Source of the DNA: Shewanella fidelis ATCC BAA-318
GTDB taxonomy: Bacteria > Pseudomonadota > Gammaproteobacteria > Enterobacterales > Shewanellaceae
DNA: 64,000 nucleotides
NCBI RefSeq assembly: GCF_000518605.1
Contig: NZ_JADX01000014.1
Coordinates: 157,589-221,588, forward strand
Direction: 5' to 3'
The notes under the pieces were generated by a model. It had not been told where the DNA came from and did no database searches. It was given only the letters and a program-made list of their open reading frames with translations. Shown here one piece after another: positions 9,035 through 19,042 of this stretch (positions are counted from its first letter, which is position 1; each line of letters opens with the position of its first letter). The position numbers and the translations under genes are program-made.

Positions 9035-9907
9035 TTACCAACCTGTTTTTGTACGTAGAGCACTACCGATATCTGCAAGTGAACGTACAGTAGTTACGCC
9101 TGCCGCTTCAAGAGCCGCAAACTTATCTTCTGCAGTACCCTTACCACCAGCGATAATCGCGCCAGCATGGCCCATACGCTTGCCTTCAGGTGCAGTAACA
9201 CCAGCAATGTATGAAACTACAGGCTTAGTTACGTTCGCTTTGATGTATTCAGCAGCTTCTTCTTCCGCAGTGCCACCAATTTCACCAATCATTACGATTG
9301 CTTCTGTTAGTGGATCGTTTTGGAACATTTCCAATACGTCGATGAAGTTAGTACCAGGGATAGGATCACCACCAATACCTACACAAGTAGACTGGCCAAA
9401 ACCTTCGTCAGTTGTTTGCTTAACCGCTTCGTAGGTTAATGTACCAGAGCGCGACACAATACCCACTTTACCAGGCTTATGAATGTGACCAGGCATGATA
9501 CCAATCTTACACTCGCCAGGAGTGATAACACCTGGGCAGTTCGGACCAATCATGCGAACGCCAGTTTCTTCAAGTTTAACTTTAACTTGAAGCATATCTA
9601 GCGTTGGGATCCCTTCAGTAATACAAACGATTAGCTCAATACCGCCGTCGATTGCTTCTAGAATTGCATCTTTACAGAAAGGTGCCGGTACGTAGATAAC
9701 TGAAGCTGTAGCGCCAGTCACTTCTACCGCATCTTTAACAGTGTTAAACACTGGCAATCCAAGGTGAGTTTGACCACCTTTTCCTGGAGATACACCACCA
9801 ACCATCTGAGTACCGTAAGCAATAGCTTGCTCAGAGTGAAATGTACCTTGACCGCCGGTGAAACCTTGACAGATAACTTTAGTATCTTTGTTAATTAATA
9901 CAGACAT
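9035..9907 (-). CDS. sucD: succinyl-CoA synthetase alpha subunit
   Basis: 290 residues, usual length. The CoA-binding Rossmann domain begins with [12 protein letters not shown]. The phosphohistidine is His247 in KRMGHAGAI, the residue that carries phosphate between succinyl phosphate and ADP/GDP. With SucC it forms the enzyme that converts succinyl-CoA to succinate with substrate-level phosphorylation. The ATG overlaps the sucC stop by one base (TAATG), so translation is coupled. Last gene of the cluster. Confidence 0.97.
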   Translation of the reverse strand: MSVLINKDTKVICQGFTGGQGTFHSEQAIAYGTQMVGGVSPGKGGQTHLGLPVFNTVKDAVEVTGATASVIYVPAPFCKDAILEAIDGGIELIVCITEGIPTLDMLQVKVKLEETGVRMIGPNCPGVITPGECKIGIMPGHIHKPGKVGIVSRSGTLTYEAVKQTTDEGFGQSTCVGIGGDPIPGTNFIDVLEMFQNDPLTEAIVMIGEIGGTAEEEAAEYIKANVTKPVVSYIAGVTAPEGKRMGHAGAIIAGGKGTAEDKFAALEAAGVTTVRSLADIGSALRTKTGW

Positions 9908-11073
9908 TATTTGCCCTCCGCAGCAGCTACAACTTTAACAGCAGCGTCTGTTAGTGACTCTGCAGCAATAATGTCAAGACCTGAGCTTGCTAATACATCG
10001 CGACCTAGGTCAGCGTTAGTACCTTCAAGACGCACAACTACAGGCACTTCAACACCCACTTCTTTAACTGCGCCAATGATGCCTTCAGCAATCATGTCAC
10101 AACGTACGATACCACCAAAGATGTTCACAAGAACCGCTTTAACGTTATCGTCAGATAGGATGATCTTAAATGCTTCAGCAACACGCTCTTTAGTCGCTCC
10201 GCCGCCTACATCCAAGAAGTTCGCAGGCTTGCCACCGTGTAGGTTTACGATATCCATCGTACCCATCGCTAGGCCAGCACCGTTAACCATGCAGCCAACG
10301 TTGCCGTCTAGTGCAACATAGTTAAGCTCGAACTTAGCAGCATGTGCTTCACGTGCATCATCTTGTGATGGATCGTGCATTTCACGGATTTTTGGTTGAC
10401 GGAATAACGCGTTACCATCGATACCAATCTTGCCATCAAGACAGTGGATGTTGCCTTCGTCAGTGATCACAAGCGGGTTAATTTCTAATAGTGCGAAATC
10501 ATGATCTTCAAACATTTTCGCTAAGCCCATAAAGACTTTAGTGAATTGCTTCATTTGAGTTGGGTTTAGGCCCAACTTAAAGCCAAGATCACGTGCTTGG
10601 TATGGCTGTGGACCGGTTAGCGGATCGATAATCGCTTTGTGGATTAGCTCTGGCGTTTCTTCAGCCACAGTCTCGATTTCCACACCACCTTCAGTAGACG
10701 CCATGAACACAACGCGACGTGTAGCACGGTCTACAACTGCACCTAAGTACAATTCATTTGCAATGTCAGTGCAGCTTTCTACTAAGATTTTAGCAACTGG
10801 CTGACCTTTCTCATCAGTTTGATAAGTAACAAGGTTCTTACCTAACCAATGTTCAGCGAATGCGCGGATCTCTTCTTTATCTCCAGTGACTTTAACGCCA
10901 CCTGCTTTACCACGGCCGCCAGCGTGTACTTGACACTTAACAACCCACATATCACCGCCAATATGGCCCGCTGCTTCTACTGCTTCTTGGGCAGTATCAC
11001 ATGCAAAACCTTCTGACACTGGTAAACCATATTCGGCAAATAGAGATTTTGCCTGATATTCATGCAAATTCAT
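9907..11073 (-). CDS. sucC: succinyl-CoA synthetase beta subunit
   Basis: 388 residues, identical in length to E. coli SucC. N-terminal ATP-grasp fold ([38 protein letters not shown]), metal site region ALLEINPLV, and C-terminal CoA-ligase domain with [10 protein letters not shown] and VRLEGTN. It supplies nucleotide and succinate binding for the SucCD tetramer. It lies 78 bp downstream of sucB, with a hairpin in that gap. Confidence 0.97.
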   Translation of the reverse strand: MNLHEYQAKSLFAEYGLPVSEGFACDTAQEAVEAAGHIGGDMWVVKCQVHAGGRGKAGGVKVTGDKEEIRAFAEHWLGKNLVTYQTDEKGQPVAKILVESCTDIANELYLGAVVDRATRRVVFMASTEGGVEIETVAEETPELIHKAIIDPLTGPQPYQARDLGFKLGLNPTQMKQFTKVFMGLAKMFEDHDFALLEINPLVITDEGNIHCLDGKIGIDGNALFRQPKIREMHDPSQDDAREAHAAKFELNYVALDGNVGCMVNGAGLAMGTMDIVNLHGGKPANFLDVGGGATKERVAEAFKIILSDDNVKAVLVNIFGGIVRCDMIAEGIIGAVKEVGVEVPVVVRLEGTNADLGRDVLASSGLDIIAAESLTDAAVKVVAAAEGK

Positions 11074-11108
11074 GATGATCTATCCATTATACTTCTTGTG
11101 TATTTCAA

Positions 11109-11126
11109 CAGGCCCAAATGGGCCTG
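11109..11126 (-). other. hairpin between sucB and sucC
   Basis: CAGGCCC and GGGCCTG form a perfect 7-bp GC-rich stem with a 4-nt loop in the sucB-sucC gap. No T-run follows on the minus strand, so it is more likely an mRNA-stabilising or processing element than a terminator. Confidence 0.55.
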
Positions 11127-11151
11127 CACGAGGGTATTGTTTGTTCTTGGC

Positions 11152-12348
11152 CTATAGGTCAAGTAACAAACGAGTTGGATCTTCTAGGAAGTCTTTAATA
11201 GCCACCAAGTAACCAACTGATTCACGACCATCAACAATACGGTGGTCGTAAGAAAGCGCTAGGTACATCATAGGCAGGATTTCAACCTGACCATTTACTG
11301 CCATTGGGCGATCTTTAATGGCATGCATGCCTAAGATTGCACTTTGTGGCAGGTTCAAAATTGGCGTCGACATTAGCGAGCCAAATACACCACCGTTAGT
11401 CACGGTGAAGTTACCGCCAGTCATATCATCAACGGTAAGTTTGCCGTCGCGACCTTTAATTGCGAGTTCGCGAACAGCACGTTCGATGTCAGCAAGGCTC
11501 ATCTTATCAGTGTCACGTAACACAGGTGTCACAAGACCACGAGGAGTCGATACCGCAATGCTCACATCAAAATAGTTATGGTAAACAATATCGTCACCAT
11601 CAATTGACGCGTTAACTTCAGGGAAACGCTTCAATGCTTCAGTTACCGCTTTCACATAGAAAGACATGAAACCTAAGCGAATGCCGTGGCGCTTTTCGAA
11701 AATCTCTTGATATTGCTTACGAATATCCATAATAGGCTTCATGTTAACTTCGTTAAACGTAGTTAGCATGGCCGTTGAGTTTTTCGCTTCAAGTAGACGG
11801 TTAGCAATTGTTTTGCGTAGACGTGTCATAGGTACACGCTTTTCGCTACGCTCAGCAAGTGGCGCAACCGCTGCTGGAGTCGCAGCCGCAGGCGCAGATG
11901 CTGCTGGCTTGTTTTTCACAAACGCTTCAACATCTTCTTTAGTAATACGTCCGCCAACACCAGTGCCTTTAACAGCACTTGCATCAACATTGTGTTCAGC
12001 TATTAAACGACGTACTGACGGGCTTAGTGCATCATTAGACTCATCTGTTGCTTCGGCAACTGGCGCTGAAGCTTCTGCTTGCGCTTTAGTCACTTCTTGA
12101 CCTGCAACTGCGCCCGCAACAAAACTTGCGATAACGGCTTCACCAAGAACAGTGTCACCTTCTTCCGCTAGAAATTCAGAAATTTGACCATCTTCTGGTG
12201 CAACAACTTCTAAAACCACTTTATCAGTTTCAATATCAACAAGGATTTGATCACGAGAAACTTGCTCGCCAGCTTGAACATGCCAAGTCGCAATAGTTGC
12301 ATCAGCAACAGATTCTGGCAGTACGGGTACCTTAATTTCGATACTCAT
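11152..12348 (-). CDS. sucB: dihydrolipoyllysine succinyltransferase, E2 of 2-oxoglutarate dehydrogenase
   Basis: 398 residues. One lipoyl domain with lipoylated Lys43 in [11 protein letters not shown], then a linker, an E3-binding domain at about 107-145 ([14 protein letters not shown] ... [11 protein letters not shown]), an Ala/Pro-rich linker, and the catalytic domain ending in [11 protein letters not shown], which holds the active-site histidine and aspartate. It transfers the succinyl group to CoA at the core of the 2-oxoglutarate dehydrogenase complex. It starts 33 bp after sucA. Confidence 0.97.
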   Translation of the reverse strand: MSIEIKVPVLPESVADATIATWHVQAGEQVSRDQILVDIETDKVVLEVVAPEDGQISEFLAEEGDTVLGEAVIASFVAGAVAGQEVTKAQAEASAPVAEATDESNDALSPSVRRLIAEHNVDASAVKGTGVGGRITKEDVEAFVKNKPAASAPAAATPAAVAPLAERSEKRVPMTRLRKTIANRLLEAKNSTAMLTTFNEVNMKPIMDIRKQYQEIFEKRHGIRLGFMSFYVKAVTEALKRFPEVNASIDGDDIVYHNYFDVSIAVSTPRGLVTPVLRDTDKMSLADIERAVRELAIKGRDGKLTVDDMTGGNFTVTNGGVFGSLMSTPILNLPQSAILGMHAIKDRPMAVNGQVEILPMMYLALSYDHRIVDGRESVGYLVAIKDFLEDPTRLLLDL

Positions 12349-12381
12349 GGATTACGATCCTTCTTATATAATGTTCTATTA

Positions 12382-15201
12382 CTACAGCTTTAATGCACTG
12401 TTGATTAATGATTCTTGTTGCTGAGCGTGCAATGCAGGGTAACCGCATGCTGGCGCAGCTGAGGCTTCACGACCGGCATAACTCAATTGAGCTCCTGCAG
12501 GAATGACGCTCCAGAAATGGTGTTGACTACAATACCAAGCACCTTGGTTTTGTGGCTCTTCTTGACACCAAACGAAATCTTTAACATGGCTATATTCAGC
12601 AAGCGCTGCTGCTGCTTCTTCGTGTGGGAACGGGTAAAGCTGTTCTACACGGATCAGTGCCACATTTTCTAAGCCTTCTTTACGGCGGCGCTCTAGGAGC
12701 TCAAAGTAAACCTTTCCGCTACAAAATACGACTCTATCGACTTTACTTGCATTTAATTCATCAATTTCGCCGATAATGTTCTGGAATGAACCTTCAGCAA
12801 GTTCTTCCATACTAGAAACGGCTAATGGATGACGCAGCAATGACTTAGGTGACATAACCACCAAAGGACGACGCATAGGGCGTACCACCTGACGGCGCAG
12901 CATATGGTAAACCTGTGCCGGTGTAGATGGCACACAAACTTGCATATTATGGTTAGCACAAAGCTGTAAGAAACGTTCTAGACGTGCGCTTGAGTGCTCA
13001 GGTCCCTGACCTTCATAACCATGAGGTAGCAACATTGTAAGACCACATAGACGGCCCCACTTTTGCTCGCCAGATGATAGGAACTGATCGATTACCACTT
13101 GTGCACAGTTAGCAAAGTCACCAAACTGCGCTTCCCACAAAGTAAGACCTACAGGTTCAGCGGTTGCGTAACCATATTCAAACGCCAATACTGATGCTTC
13201 AGATAACACTGAGTCAGTAATATCGATTGGCCCTTGCTCATCAGCGATATTACGCAGTGGCATATACGCAGTAGCATCATTTTGATTATGCAGCACCGCG
13301 TGACGATGGAAGAAAGTACCACGACCAGAGTCTTGACCTGTAATACGAATGCGCTTGTTATCTTCAAGAATAGACGCATAGGCTAAGGTTTCAGCAAAGC
13401 CCCAATCAAGCAGCTTCTCACCAGAGGCCATGGCTAAACGATCTTTATAGATCTTAGCTACACGTGATTGCAACTTGTGGCTTTCAGGCACATAACTAAT
13501 TTTTTCAGCTAAATGCTTAACACGGTCAATCGGTAACTTAGCATCGTAACTGTCATCCCACTCAGCACCAATGTATGGACTCCAGTCAACAGAATGCAAC
13601 GTCATTGGACGCCACTCTTTAACCACACAGTCACCACCATCTAGCGCATCACGGTAATCGTTCACCATAGCAGTAACCTCGTCACTACCTAAGGTGTTTT
13701 CAGCGATTAAGCGGTCTGCGTAGATCTTTCTTGGTGTTGGGTGCTTCTTAATTTTTGCATACATAAGAGGCTGAGTAGCACTCGGCTCATCAGCTTCGTT
13801 ATGGCCATGACGGCGATAACAAACTAAATCAATCACCACATCACGCTTGAACTCATTGCGGTAATCAACAGCAAGTTGTGCAACAAAGGCTACCGCCTCA
13901 GGATCATCTGCATTAACGTGGAAAATCGGTGCCTGCACCATTTTCGCGATATCAGTACAGTACTCAGTCGAGCGAACGTCTTCAGTTAAGTTAGTGGTAA
14001 AACCAACTTGGTTGTTGACTACGATGCGGATACTGCCACCGACTCTAAAAGCACGAGTTTGTGACATGTTAAAGGTTTCTTGCACAATGCCCTGACCGGT
14101 AATCGCCGAGTCACCATGAATGGTAATAGGCATCACTTGGCGGCCAGTATCACAACCACGACGGTCTAAACGCGCACGCACAGATCCCATGACTACTGGG
14201 TTAACAATCTCTAAATGAGATGGGTTAAAGGCAAGCGCTAGGTGAACATTACCACCTGGCGTTTCAAAATCAGATGAGAAACCTTGGTGATACTTAACAT
14301 CACCACTACCGTTAATATCGCTGTGCTTACCAGCAAACTCATCAAATAACTCAGAAGGCTTCTTACCAAGAATGTTAACTAATACGTTTAAGCGGCCGCG
14401 GTGTGCCATACCAATAACCACTTCTTTGGTACCAGCATCACCTGCACGGTAGATGATTTCACGCATCATAGGAACAAGTGCATCGCCGCCTTCAAGTGAG
14501 AAGCGTTTTGCACCAGGGAACTTAGCACCTAGGTATTTTTCCATACCTTCTGCGGCGTTAAGACCTTCGAGAATTCGGGTTTTATCTGCTTTAGAGTAAT
14601 TTGCCGCACCGAGAGATGGCTCAAGACGTTGCTGGATCCAACGCTTTTCATCAGTATCGGTAATATGCATATACTCGGCACCAATAGAACCACAATAAGT
14701 CGTTTTTAGTGCTTTAACCAGATCTTCAAGCTTCATGGTTTCACCACCATGAGCGAACGATCCCGTATTAAACTGGCGCTGCATATCATCGCTATCTAAG
14801 CCATGAAATGCTGGGTCTAACTCAGAAACCTTATCTCGCTTCCATATGTCAAGCGGATCTAAATTGGCATTCTGATGACCACGGAAACGGTGCGCGTTGA
14901 TCAGCTGTAGGACTTTAACCTGTTTTGCATCGACTTCATGATCGGTCACCTTAGGTGAACCTTTTTGACGTCCTTCTAATGCAAGACTGCGGAAATAGTC
15001 ACGTACTTTAGAGTGGGCAGCTTCAGGTACATCTTTTGACGTACCGTTAACTAGAGGGAGGTTATCAAACACGACACGCCAGTCTTCTGTTACTGACTGC
15101 GGGTCGACTTGATAGGCTTCATACATCTCTTCTACATAGGTCGAATTTGCGCCATTAAGGTGTGACGATTCGAGCCAGGCTTTCATGATGCCTTGGTGCA
15201 T
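12382..15201 (-). CDS. sucA: 2-oxoglutarate dehydrogenase E1 component
   Basis: 939 residues from MHQGIMKAWLESSHLNGAN. An upstream in-frame ATG at 15216 is rejected because the SD (AAAGGA, 6 nt before 15201) falls inside that extension. The thiamine diphosphate-dependent fold shows GMAHRGRLNVLVN, GDSAITGQGIVQE and the C-terminal LLPHGYEGQGPEHSS segment. It decarboxylates 2-oxoglutarate and succinylates the SucB lipoyl arm. It is separated from sdhB by 206 bp that contain a terminator-like hairpin. Confidence 0.97.
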   Translation of the reverse strand: MHQGIMKAWLESSHLNGANSTYVEEMYEAYQVDPQSVTEDWRVVFDNLPLVNGTSKDVPEAAHSKVRDYFRSLALEGRQKGSPKVTDHEVDAKQVKVLQLINAHRFRGHQNANLDPLDIWKRDKVSELDPAFHGLDSDDMQRQFNTGSFAHGGETMKLEDLVKALKTTYCGSIGAEYMHITDTDEKRWIQQRLEPSLGAANYSKADKTRILEGLNAAEGMEKYLGAKFPGAKRFSLEGGDALVPMMREIIYRAGDAGTKEVVIGMAHRGRLNVLVNILGKKPSELFDEFAGKHSDINGSGDVKYHQGFSSDFETPGGNVHLALAFNPSHLEIVNPVVMGSVRARLDRRGCDTGRQVMPITIHGDSAITGQGIVQETFNMSQTRAFRVGGSIRIVVNNQVGFTTNLTEDVRSTEYCTDIAKMVQAPIFHVNADDPEAVAFVAQLAVDYRNEFKRDVVIDLVCYRRHGHNEADEPSATQPLMYAKIKKHPTPRKIYADRLIAENTLGSDEVTAMVNDYRDALDGGDCVVKEWRPMTLHSVDWSPYIGAEWDDSYDAKLPIDRVKHLAEKISYVPESHKLQSRVAKIYKDRLAMASGEKLLDWGFAETLAYASILEDNKRIRITGQDSGRGTFFHRHAVLHNQNDATAYMPLRNIADEQGPIDITDSVLSEASVLAFEYGYATAEPVGLTLWEAQFGDFANCAQVVIDQFLSSGEQKWGRLCGLTMLLPHGYEGQGPEHSSARLERFLQLCANHNMQVCVPSTPAQVYHMLRRQVVRPMRRPLVVMSPKSLLRHPLAVSSMEELAEGSFQNIIGEIDELNASKVDRVVFCSGKVYFELLERRRKEGLENVALIRVEQLYPFPHEEAAAALAEYSHVKDFVWCQEEPQNQGAWYCSQHHFWSVIPAGAQLSYAGREASAAPACGYPALHAQQQESLINSALKL

Positions 15202-15334
15202 TTCTATTCCTTTCAAACTGTATACACGTGCTTAGCCAAAGTCATTAATACAGACGGTTCGAGTCATCTCTAATGTCTGTAATCTCTGTAGCCCCTAGAG
15301 TTCCAGATCTTATTTATATTTGTCTTCCTTGACA

Positions 15335-15370
15335 CAAAAAGAGTCACTCTCCACATAAGAAAGTGACTCA
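15335..15370 (-). terminator. terminator-like hairpin between sdhB and sucA
   Basis: GAGTCACT (15341-15348) pairs with AGTGACTC (15362-15369) with a 13-nt loop. Reading on the minus strand the stem is followed by TTTTTG. It sits 38 bp after the sdhB stop and could end part of the sdh transcripts. The long loop and 8-bp AT-containing stem suggest partial read-through rather than full termination. Confidence 0.6.
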
Positions 15371-15407
15371 TATAGAGCTATATCAATATCGGCTCTTGGT
15401 ACTGCAT

Positions 15408-16115
15408 TTAAACGGCTCTCTGTAGCAACATAGACTTAATGTGTCCAATTGCTTTAGTTGGATTAAGCCCTTTAGGACAAACGTCAACACAGTTCATGAT
15501 GCCGTGACAACGGAATACGCTGTACGCATCATCAAGACCTGATAAACGTTCCTCTGTTGCCGTATCACGGCTATCAATCAAGAAACGGTATGCGTGCAAC
15601 AAACCACTTGGGCCGATGAACTTATCAGGGTTCCACCAGAACGAAGGACATGCCGTAGAACAACATGCACACATGATGCACTCATAAAGCCCATCTAGAT
15701 GTTCACGTTCCTCTGGAGATTGCAAATGCTCACGCGCCGGCGTTTTATCATCGTTAATCAAATAAGGCTTAATCTTTTCATACTGGGTGTAGAACTGGGT
15801 CAAATCAACAATCAAATCACGCACGACTGGCATACCTGGCAGCGGACGGATCTCGATTTTTTTACCCTTGAAGGTAGAAACAGGCGTGATACACGCTAGA
15901 CCGTTTTTACCATTCATGTTGATACCGTCACTTCCACATACACCTTCACGGCATGAGCGTCTAAACGCCAGTGTCGGATCTTGTTCTTTTAGCTTTAAAA
16001 GTGCATCAAGGACCATCATATCGGTACCTTCTTGAACTTCTACGCTGTAATCCTTCATGTATGGCTTAGTGTCTACATCAGGATTGTAGCGATAAACTGC
16101 AAATTCCAATTTCAT
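15408..16115 (-). CDS. sdhB: succinate dehydrogenase iron-sulfur subunit
   Basis: 235 residues. The 2Fe-2S cysteines are in RRSCREGVCGSDG and the following GLAC; the 4Fe-4S/3Fe-4S domain has CIMCACCSTACP and CHGIMNCVDVCPKGLNP. It relays electrons from the SdhA flavin to ubiquinone at the SdhCD anchor. It follows sdhA by 12 bp, with AAGGAG before the ATG. Confidence 0.97.
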   Translation of the reverse strand: MKLEFAVYRYNPDVDTKPYMKDYSVEVQEGTDMMVLDALLKLKEQDPTLAFRRSCREGVCGSDGINMNGKNGLACITPVSTFKGKKIEIRPLPGMPVVRDLIVDLTQFYTQYEKIKPYLINDDKTPAREHLQSPEEREHLDGLYECIMCACCSTACPSFWWNPDKFIGPSGLLHAYRFLIDSRDTATEERLSGLDDAYSVFRCHGIMNCVDVCPKGLNPTKAIGHIKSMLLQRAV

Positions 16116-16127
16116 CGGGTCTTCTCC

Positions 16128-17894
16128 TTAGTAGGTACGCTTAATTGGCGGGAATGCATCACGAAGTTTTGGCTCCATGTTGACATCACGCTTTGACATA
16201 AGCTCGGTTACTGGGTCATAAATACTGTGACATAACCAGTTATCATCATCTCGGTCTAAATAGTCTTCACGAGAATGTGCGCCGCGACTTTCTGTGCGGA
16301 AATTAGCAGCAGTTGCCGTTGCAATCGCTGTAGCCATCAAGTTATCTAACTCTAAGCACTCAATACGTTGAGTATTAAATTCAGTTGAGTTGTCAGAAAG
16401 CTTAGCATTGGCTAAACGCTCACGAATCACTTTAAGCTCTTTCAGGCCTTCAGCCATCGCATCACCACTTCTAAATACAGAGAAGTTCAGCTGCATACAA
16501 AGTTGTAAATCTTTACGGATCACCGCAGGATCTTCGCCATCTTTGTTACTTTCCCAACGATTCAAACGTGTTAGTGATGCGTCAATTTCAGCTTGAGAAG
16601 CATCTTTTGGCGTTGGTGTTTCGTCTAACGCTTTACCTAAGTGTTGACCCGCTGCTCGACCAAATACTACAAGATCTAACAATGAGTTACCACCCAGTCG
16701 GTTAGCTCCGTGTACCGAAACGCACGCAATTTCACCAACTGCAAATAGACCAGTCACATCTTCTTCGCTGCCATCACTATTTTGACGAATAACTTGGCCA
16801 CTTACTTTTGCTGGCAAGCCACCCATCATGTAGTGACATGTTGGTAAAACAGGAATTGGACCATCAGCAGGATCAATATGTGCGAATGTACGCGATAGCT
16901 CACAAACACCTGGTAAGCGTGCTTCTAGTGTTTCTTTACCCAAGTGATCTAGCTTAAGTAGACAGTGCGGACCTAATGGACCATCAAGACCACGACCTTC
17001 GCGGATTTCTGTCATCATTGAACGTGCTACCACGTCACGTGATGCCAAATCTTTTGCGTTAGGTGCGTAACGCTCCATAAAACGCTCGCCGTCTTTGTTT
17101 AGCAGGTAACCACCTTCACCACGACAACCTTCAGTTACAAGTACACCAGCGCCAGCAATACCCGTTGGGTGGAACTGCCACATTTCCATGTCTTGCATCT
17201 GCACGCCAGCACGCATCGCCATACCAACACCATCACCAGTGTTAATATGAGCATTTGTGGTTGACGCGTAAATTCGCCCTGCACCACCGGTAGCTAAAAT
17301 TGTTGCTTTAGCTTTGAAGTAAACGATTTCACCGGTTTCAATTTCAATTGCAGTACAGCCAACAATTACACCGTCTTCATTCTTGACTAAGTCGAGTGCA
17401 TACCACTCAGAAAAGACTTCAGTCTTATGTTTAACGTTTTGTTGATATAGGCAGTGCAGTAATGCATGACCAGTACGGTCAGCAGCTGCCGCTGTACGAG
17501 CCGCTTGCTCACCACCAAAGTTTTTAGACTGACCACCAAATGGACGTTGGTAGATTTTGCCGTTTTCGAAACGTGAGAATGGTAGACCCATATGCTCAAG
17601 TTCGATAACCGCTTCAGGGCCAGTCTTACACATGAACTCAATCGCTTCTTGGTCTCCGATAAAATCAGAACCTTTTACGGTATCGTACATGTGCTGTTCC
17701 CAGTGATCTTCGTGGGCATTACCCAGTGCAACAGTAATACCACCCTGTGCAGATACAGTATGAGAACGAGTTGGGAATACTTTTGATAAAAGCGCACAGC
17801 TCTTACCTTCTTTAGAGATCTGTAGAGCGGCTCGCATACCGGCGCCACCAGCACCGATCACAACCGCGTCAAATTCGCGAACTGGAATAGCCAC
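16128..17894 (-). CDS. sdhA: succinate dehydrogenase flavoprotein subunit
   Basis: 588 residues, same length as E. coli. FAD dinucleotide motif VIGAGGAGM near the N-terminus, covalent FAD attachment at His45 in [11 protein letters not shown], and active-site segments HPTGIAGAG and RGEGGYLLN. It oxidises succinate to fumarate on the cytoplasmic face of the inner membrane. The start is GTG, directly after the sdhD stop (TAAGTG), with GGGGTG as SD, so it is translationally coupled. Confidence 0.97.
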   Translation of the reverse strand: MAIPVREFDAVVIGAGGAGMRAALQISKEGKSCALLSKVFPTRSHTVSAQGGITVALGNAHEDHWEQHMYDTVKGSDFIGDQEAIEFMCKTGPEAVIELEHMGLPFSRFENGKIYQRPFGGQSKNFGGEQAARTAAAADRTGHALLHCLYQQNVKHKTEVFSEWYALDLVKNEDGVIVGCTAIEIETGEIVYFKAKATILATGGAGRIYASTTNAHINTGDGVGMAMRAGVQMQDMEMWQFHPTGIAGAGVLVTEGCRGEGGYLLNKDGERFMERYAPNAKDLASRDVVARSMMTEIREGRGLDGPLGPHCLLKLDHLGKETLEARLPGVCELSRTFAHIDPADGPIPVLPTCHYMMGGLPAKVSGQVIRQNSDGSEEDVTGLFAVGEIACVSVHGANRLGGNSLLDLVVFGRAAGQHLGKALDETPTPKDASQAEIDASLTRLNRWESNKDGEDPAVIRKDLQLCMQLNFSVFRSGDAMAEGLKELKVIRERLANAKLSDNSTEFNTQRIECLELDNLMATAIATATAANFRTESRGAHSREDYLDRDDDNWLCHSIYDPVTELMSKRDVNMEPKLRDAFPPIKRTY

Positions 17895-18242
17895 TTAAAC
17901 ACCCCACACTATCAAAATGCCTGCTGCCAAATAACTGAAGGCTGCTACGACAAAAACAAACTGAAGTACACCACGTAGAGAAACACTCTTTACATAATCT
18001 GTTAATACTTGCCAAATACCGATCCAGGCATGTACCAACACTGCGACTAGCGCAAGTAGGGTAAAGATTTTCATTGGCAATGCGCTAAATAAGCCATGCC
18101 AAGCGTCATAGGTTAGTGGAGAGCTACATGCAATAAACCCAACCAAAAAGATGGTGTAACAGGCTAGGACTACTGCACTTGCACGTATAAGTATAAAGTC
18201 ATGGACACCGCTGCGACCAAGACTTGCTGCGTTAGTTACCAT
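17895..18242 (-). CDS. sdhD: succinate dehydrogenase membrane anchor subunit
   Basis: 115 residues from the ATG at 18242 (MVTNAASLGRSGVHDF), the same length as E. coli SdhD; a TTG two codons upstream is not needed. Three transmembrane helices, with the HAWIGIWQVLTDYVK segment containing the conserved aspartate and tyrosine near the quinone site. It overlaps the sdhC end by 7 bp, and GGGGA lies 7 nt before the ATG. Confidence 0.95.
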   Translation of the reverse strand: MVTNAASLGRSGVHDFILIRASAVVLACYTIFLVGFIACSSPLTYDAWHGLFSALPMKIFTLLALVAVLVHAWIGIWQVLTDYVKSVSLRGVLQFVFVVAAFSYLAAGILIVWGV

Positions 18243-18610
18243 ACCCAAATCCCCGCAATGATTGAAAACACTACTGCTAATGCAATAGCGACTTTAGCCG
18301 AAGCAACACCAGAAGAAAGTTCTTCCCAGTAGCCAGCGTCCATCACTAAGTGGCGAATACCCACAATCAAGTGATAACCCAGCGCGGTAAGAATTCCCCA
18401 GATGATGAACTTAACGACGAAGTTATCAAAAAGAGATTGAACGCCTACGAAACTCTCAGGTGATGCTAATGATTCATTAAGCAACCAAATAAGAATTCCA
18501 ACGGCAAACAGCATGATGACGCCCGAAACACGATGAAGAATGGACGCAATCGCAGTTGCAGGGAAGCGTATGGTCTGCAGATCTAAATGGACAGGTCTTT
18601 GCTTTTTCAC
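18236..18610 (-). CDS. sdhC: succinate dehydrogenase cytochrome b556 subunit
   Basis: 124 residues, three transmembrane helices. RPVHLDLQTIRFPATAIASILHRVSGV is almost the E. coli SdhC N-terminus (split here only for description), and the haem-ligand histidine lies in GYHLIVGIRHLVMD. The preferred start is GTG at 18608-18610. The E. coli protein has a few residues before the equivalent valine, so an upstream non-ATG start is not excluded. First gene of sdhCDAB-sucABCD. Confidence 0.92.
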   Translation of the reverse strand: MKKQRPVHLDLQTIRFPATAIASILHRVSGVIMLFAVGILIWLLNESLASPESFVGVQSLFDNFVVKFIIWGILTALGYHLIVGIRHLVMDAGYWEELSSGVASAKVAIALAVVFSIIAGIWVW

Positions 18611-18793
18611 GTTCTGCTCACTCTGCTCAATTGAGCTAATTTTTGTTATACGAACCGCTTTTGCTCAAATTCCAAACAGTGATCGTTCTCACGGTTTGAA
18701 ACTTTCACAAAAGAAAACTTGAAACAAACATTTAACAGATTTAGCAACCACTAATTAAGCACGTAAAAAAGTGATAACTTATCGCTAATGTGT

Positions 18794-18811
18794 GCAGCTC
18801 TTCTGAGCTGC
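18794..18811 (-). other. hairpin in the sdhC leader
   Basis: GCAGCTC and GAGCTGC form a perfect 7-bp stem with a TTCT/AGAA tetraloop just downstream of the predicted sdhC -10. It would be at or near the 5' end of the sdh mRNA and may protect it or shape leader regulation. Confidence 0.5.
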
Positions 18812-18815
18812 GGCA

Positions 18816-18844
18816 AGTATACGTGGGTGAAATGTCAAATACAA
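18816..18844 (-). promoter_or_regulatory. candidate sdhC promoter
   Basis: On the minus strand TTGTAT (18839-18844) and TATACT (18816-18821) are spaced exactly 17 bp, a plausible sigma-70 promoter about 206 bp upstream of sdhC. The leader is long and contains a hairpin. Confidence 0.5.
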
Positions 18845-18924
18845 ACATCACATTATGCAAATTTTGTTTTTTTGGTAAAAAAATATAGCCAATCCCCACT
18901 GGTACAGGCGCTTAGACAAAAATA

Positions 18925-18936
18925 AGACCATGGTCT
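18925..18936. promoter_or_regulatory. palindromic operator candidate between sdhC and gltA
   Basis: AGACCATGGTCT is a perfect 12-bp palindrome in the divergent sdh/gltA control region, 118 bp before gltA. It resembles the palindromic sites of dimeric regulators with GACC/GGTC half-sites. No regulator is assigned. Confidence 0.4.
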
Positions 18937-18960
18937 AATTAATTTAAACGCTTATTTAAA

Positions 18961-18990
18961 TTGAAATGTGATCTAGATTCACTGTAAAGT
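18961..18990 (+). promoter_or_regulatory. candidate gltA promoter overlapped by a CRP-like site
   Basis: TTGAAA (18961-18966) and TAAAGT (18985-18990) with 18-bp spacing form a plausible promoter 53 bp before gltA. The segment AAATGTGATCTAGAT (18964-18978) matches the ideal E. coli CRP site, but the right half TCAC is displaced by one extra T. A bound protein here would cover the core promoter and act as a repressor; that is inference. Confidence 0.45.
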
Positions 18991-19042
18991 AATGTCGTTT
19001 GATAAGCCGCACTCAATAAGAATGAAGTAAGGAGAATGGGGT

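Noticed and set aside
15202..15216. Upstream ATG extension of sucA
   Set aside because: The SD for the conserved MHQGIMKAW start lies inside this extension, and the family begins at the inner ATG.
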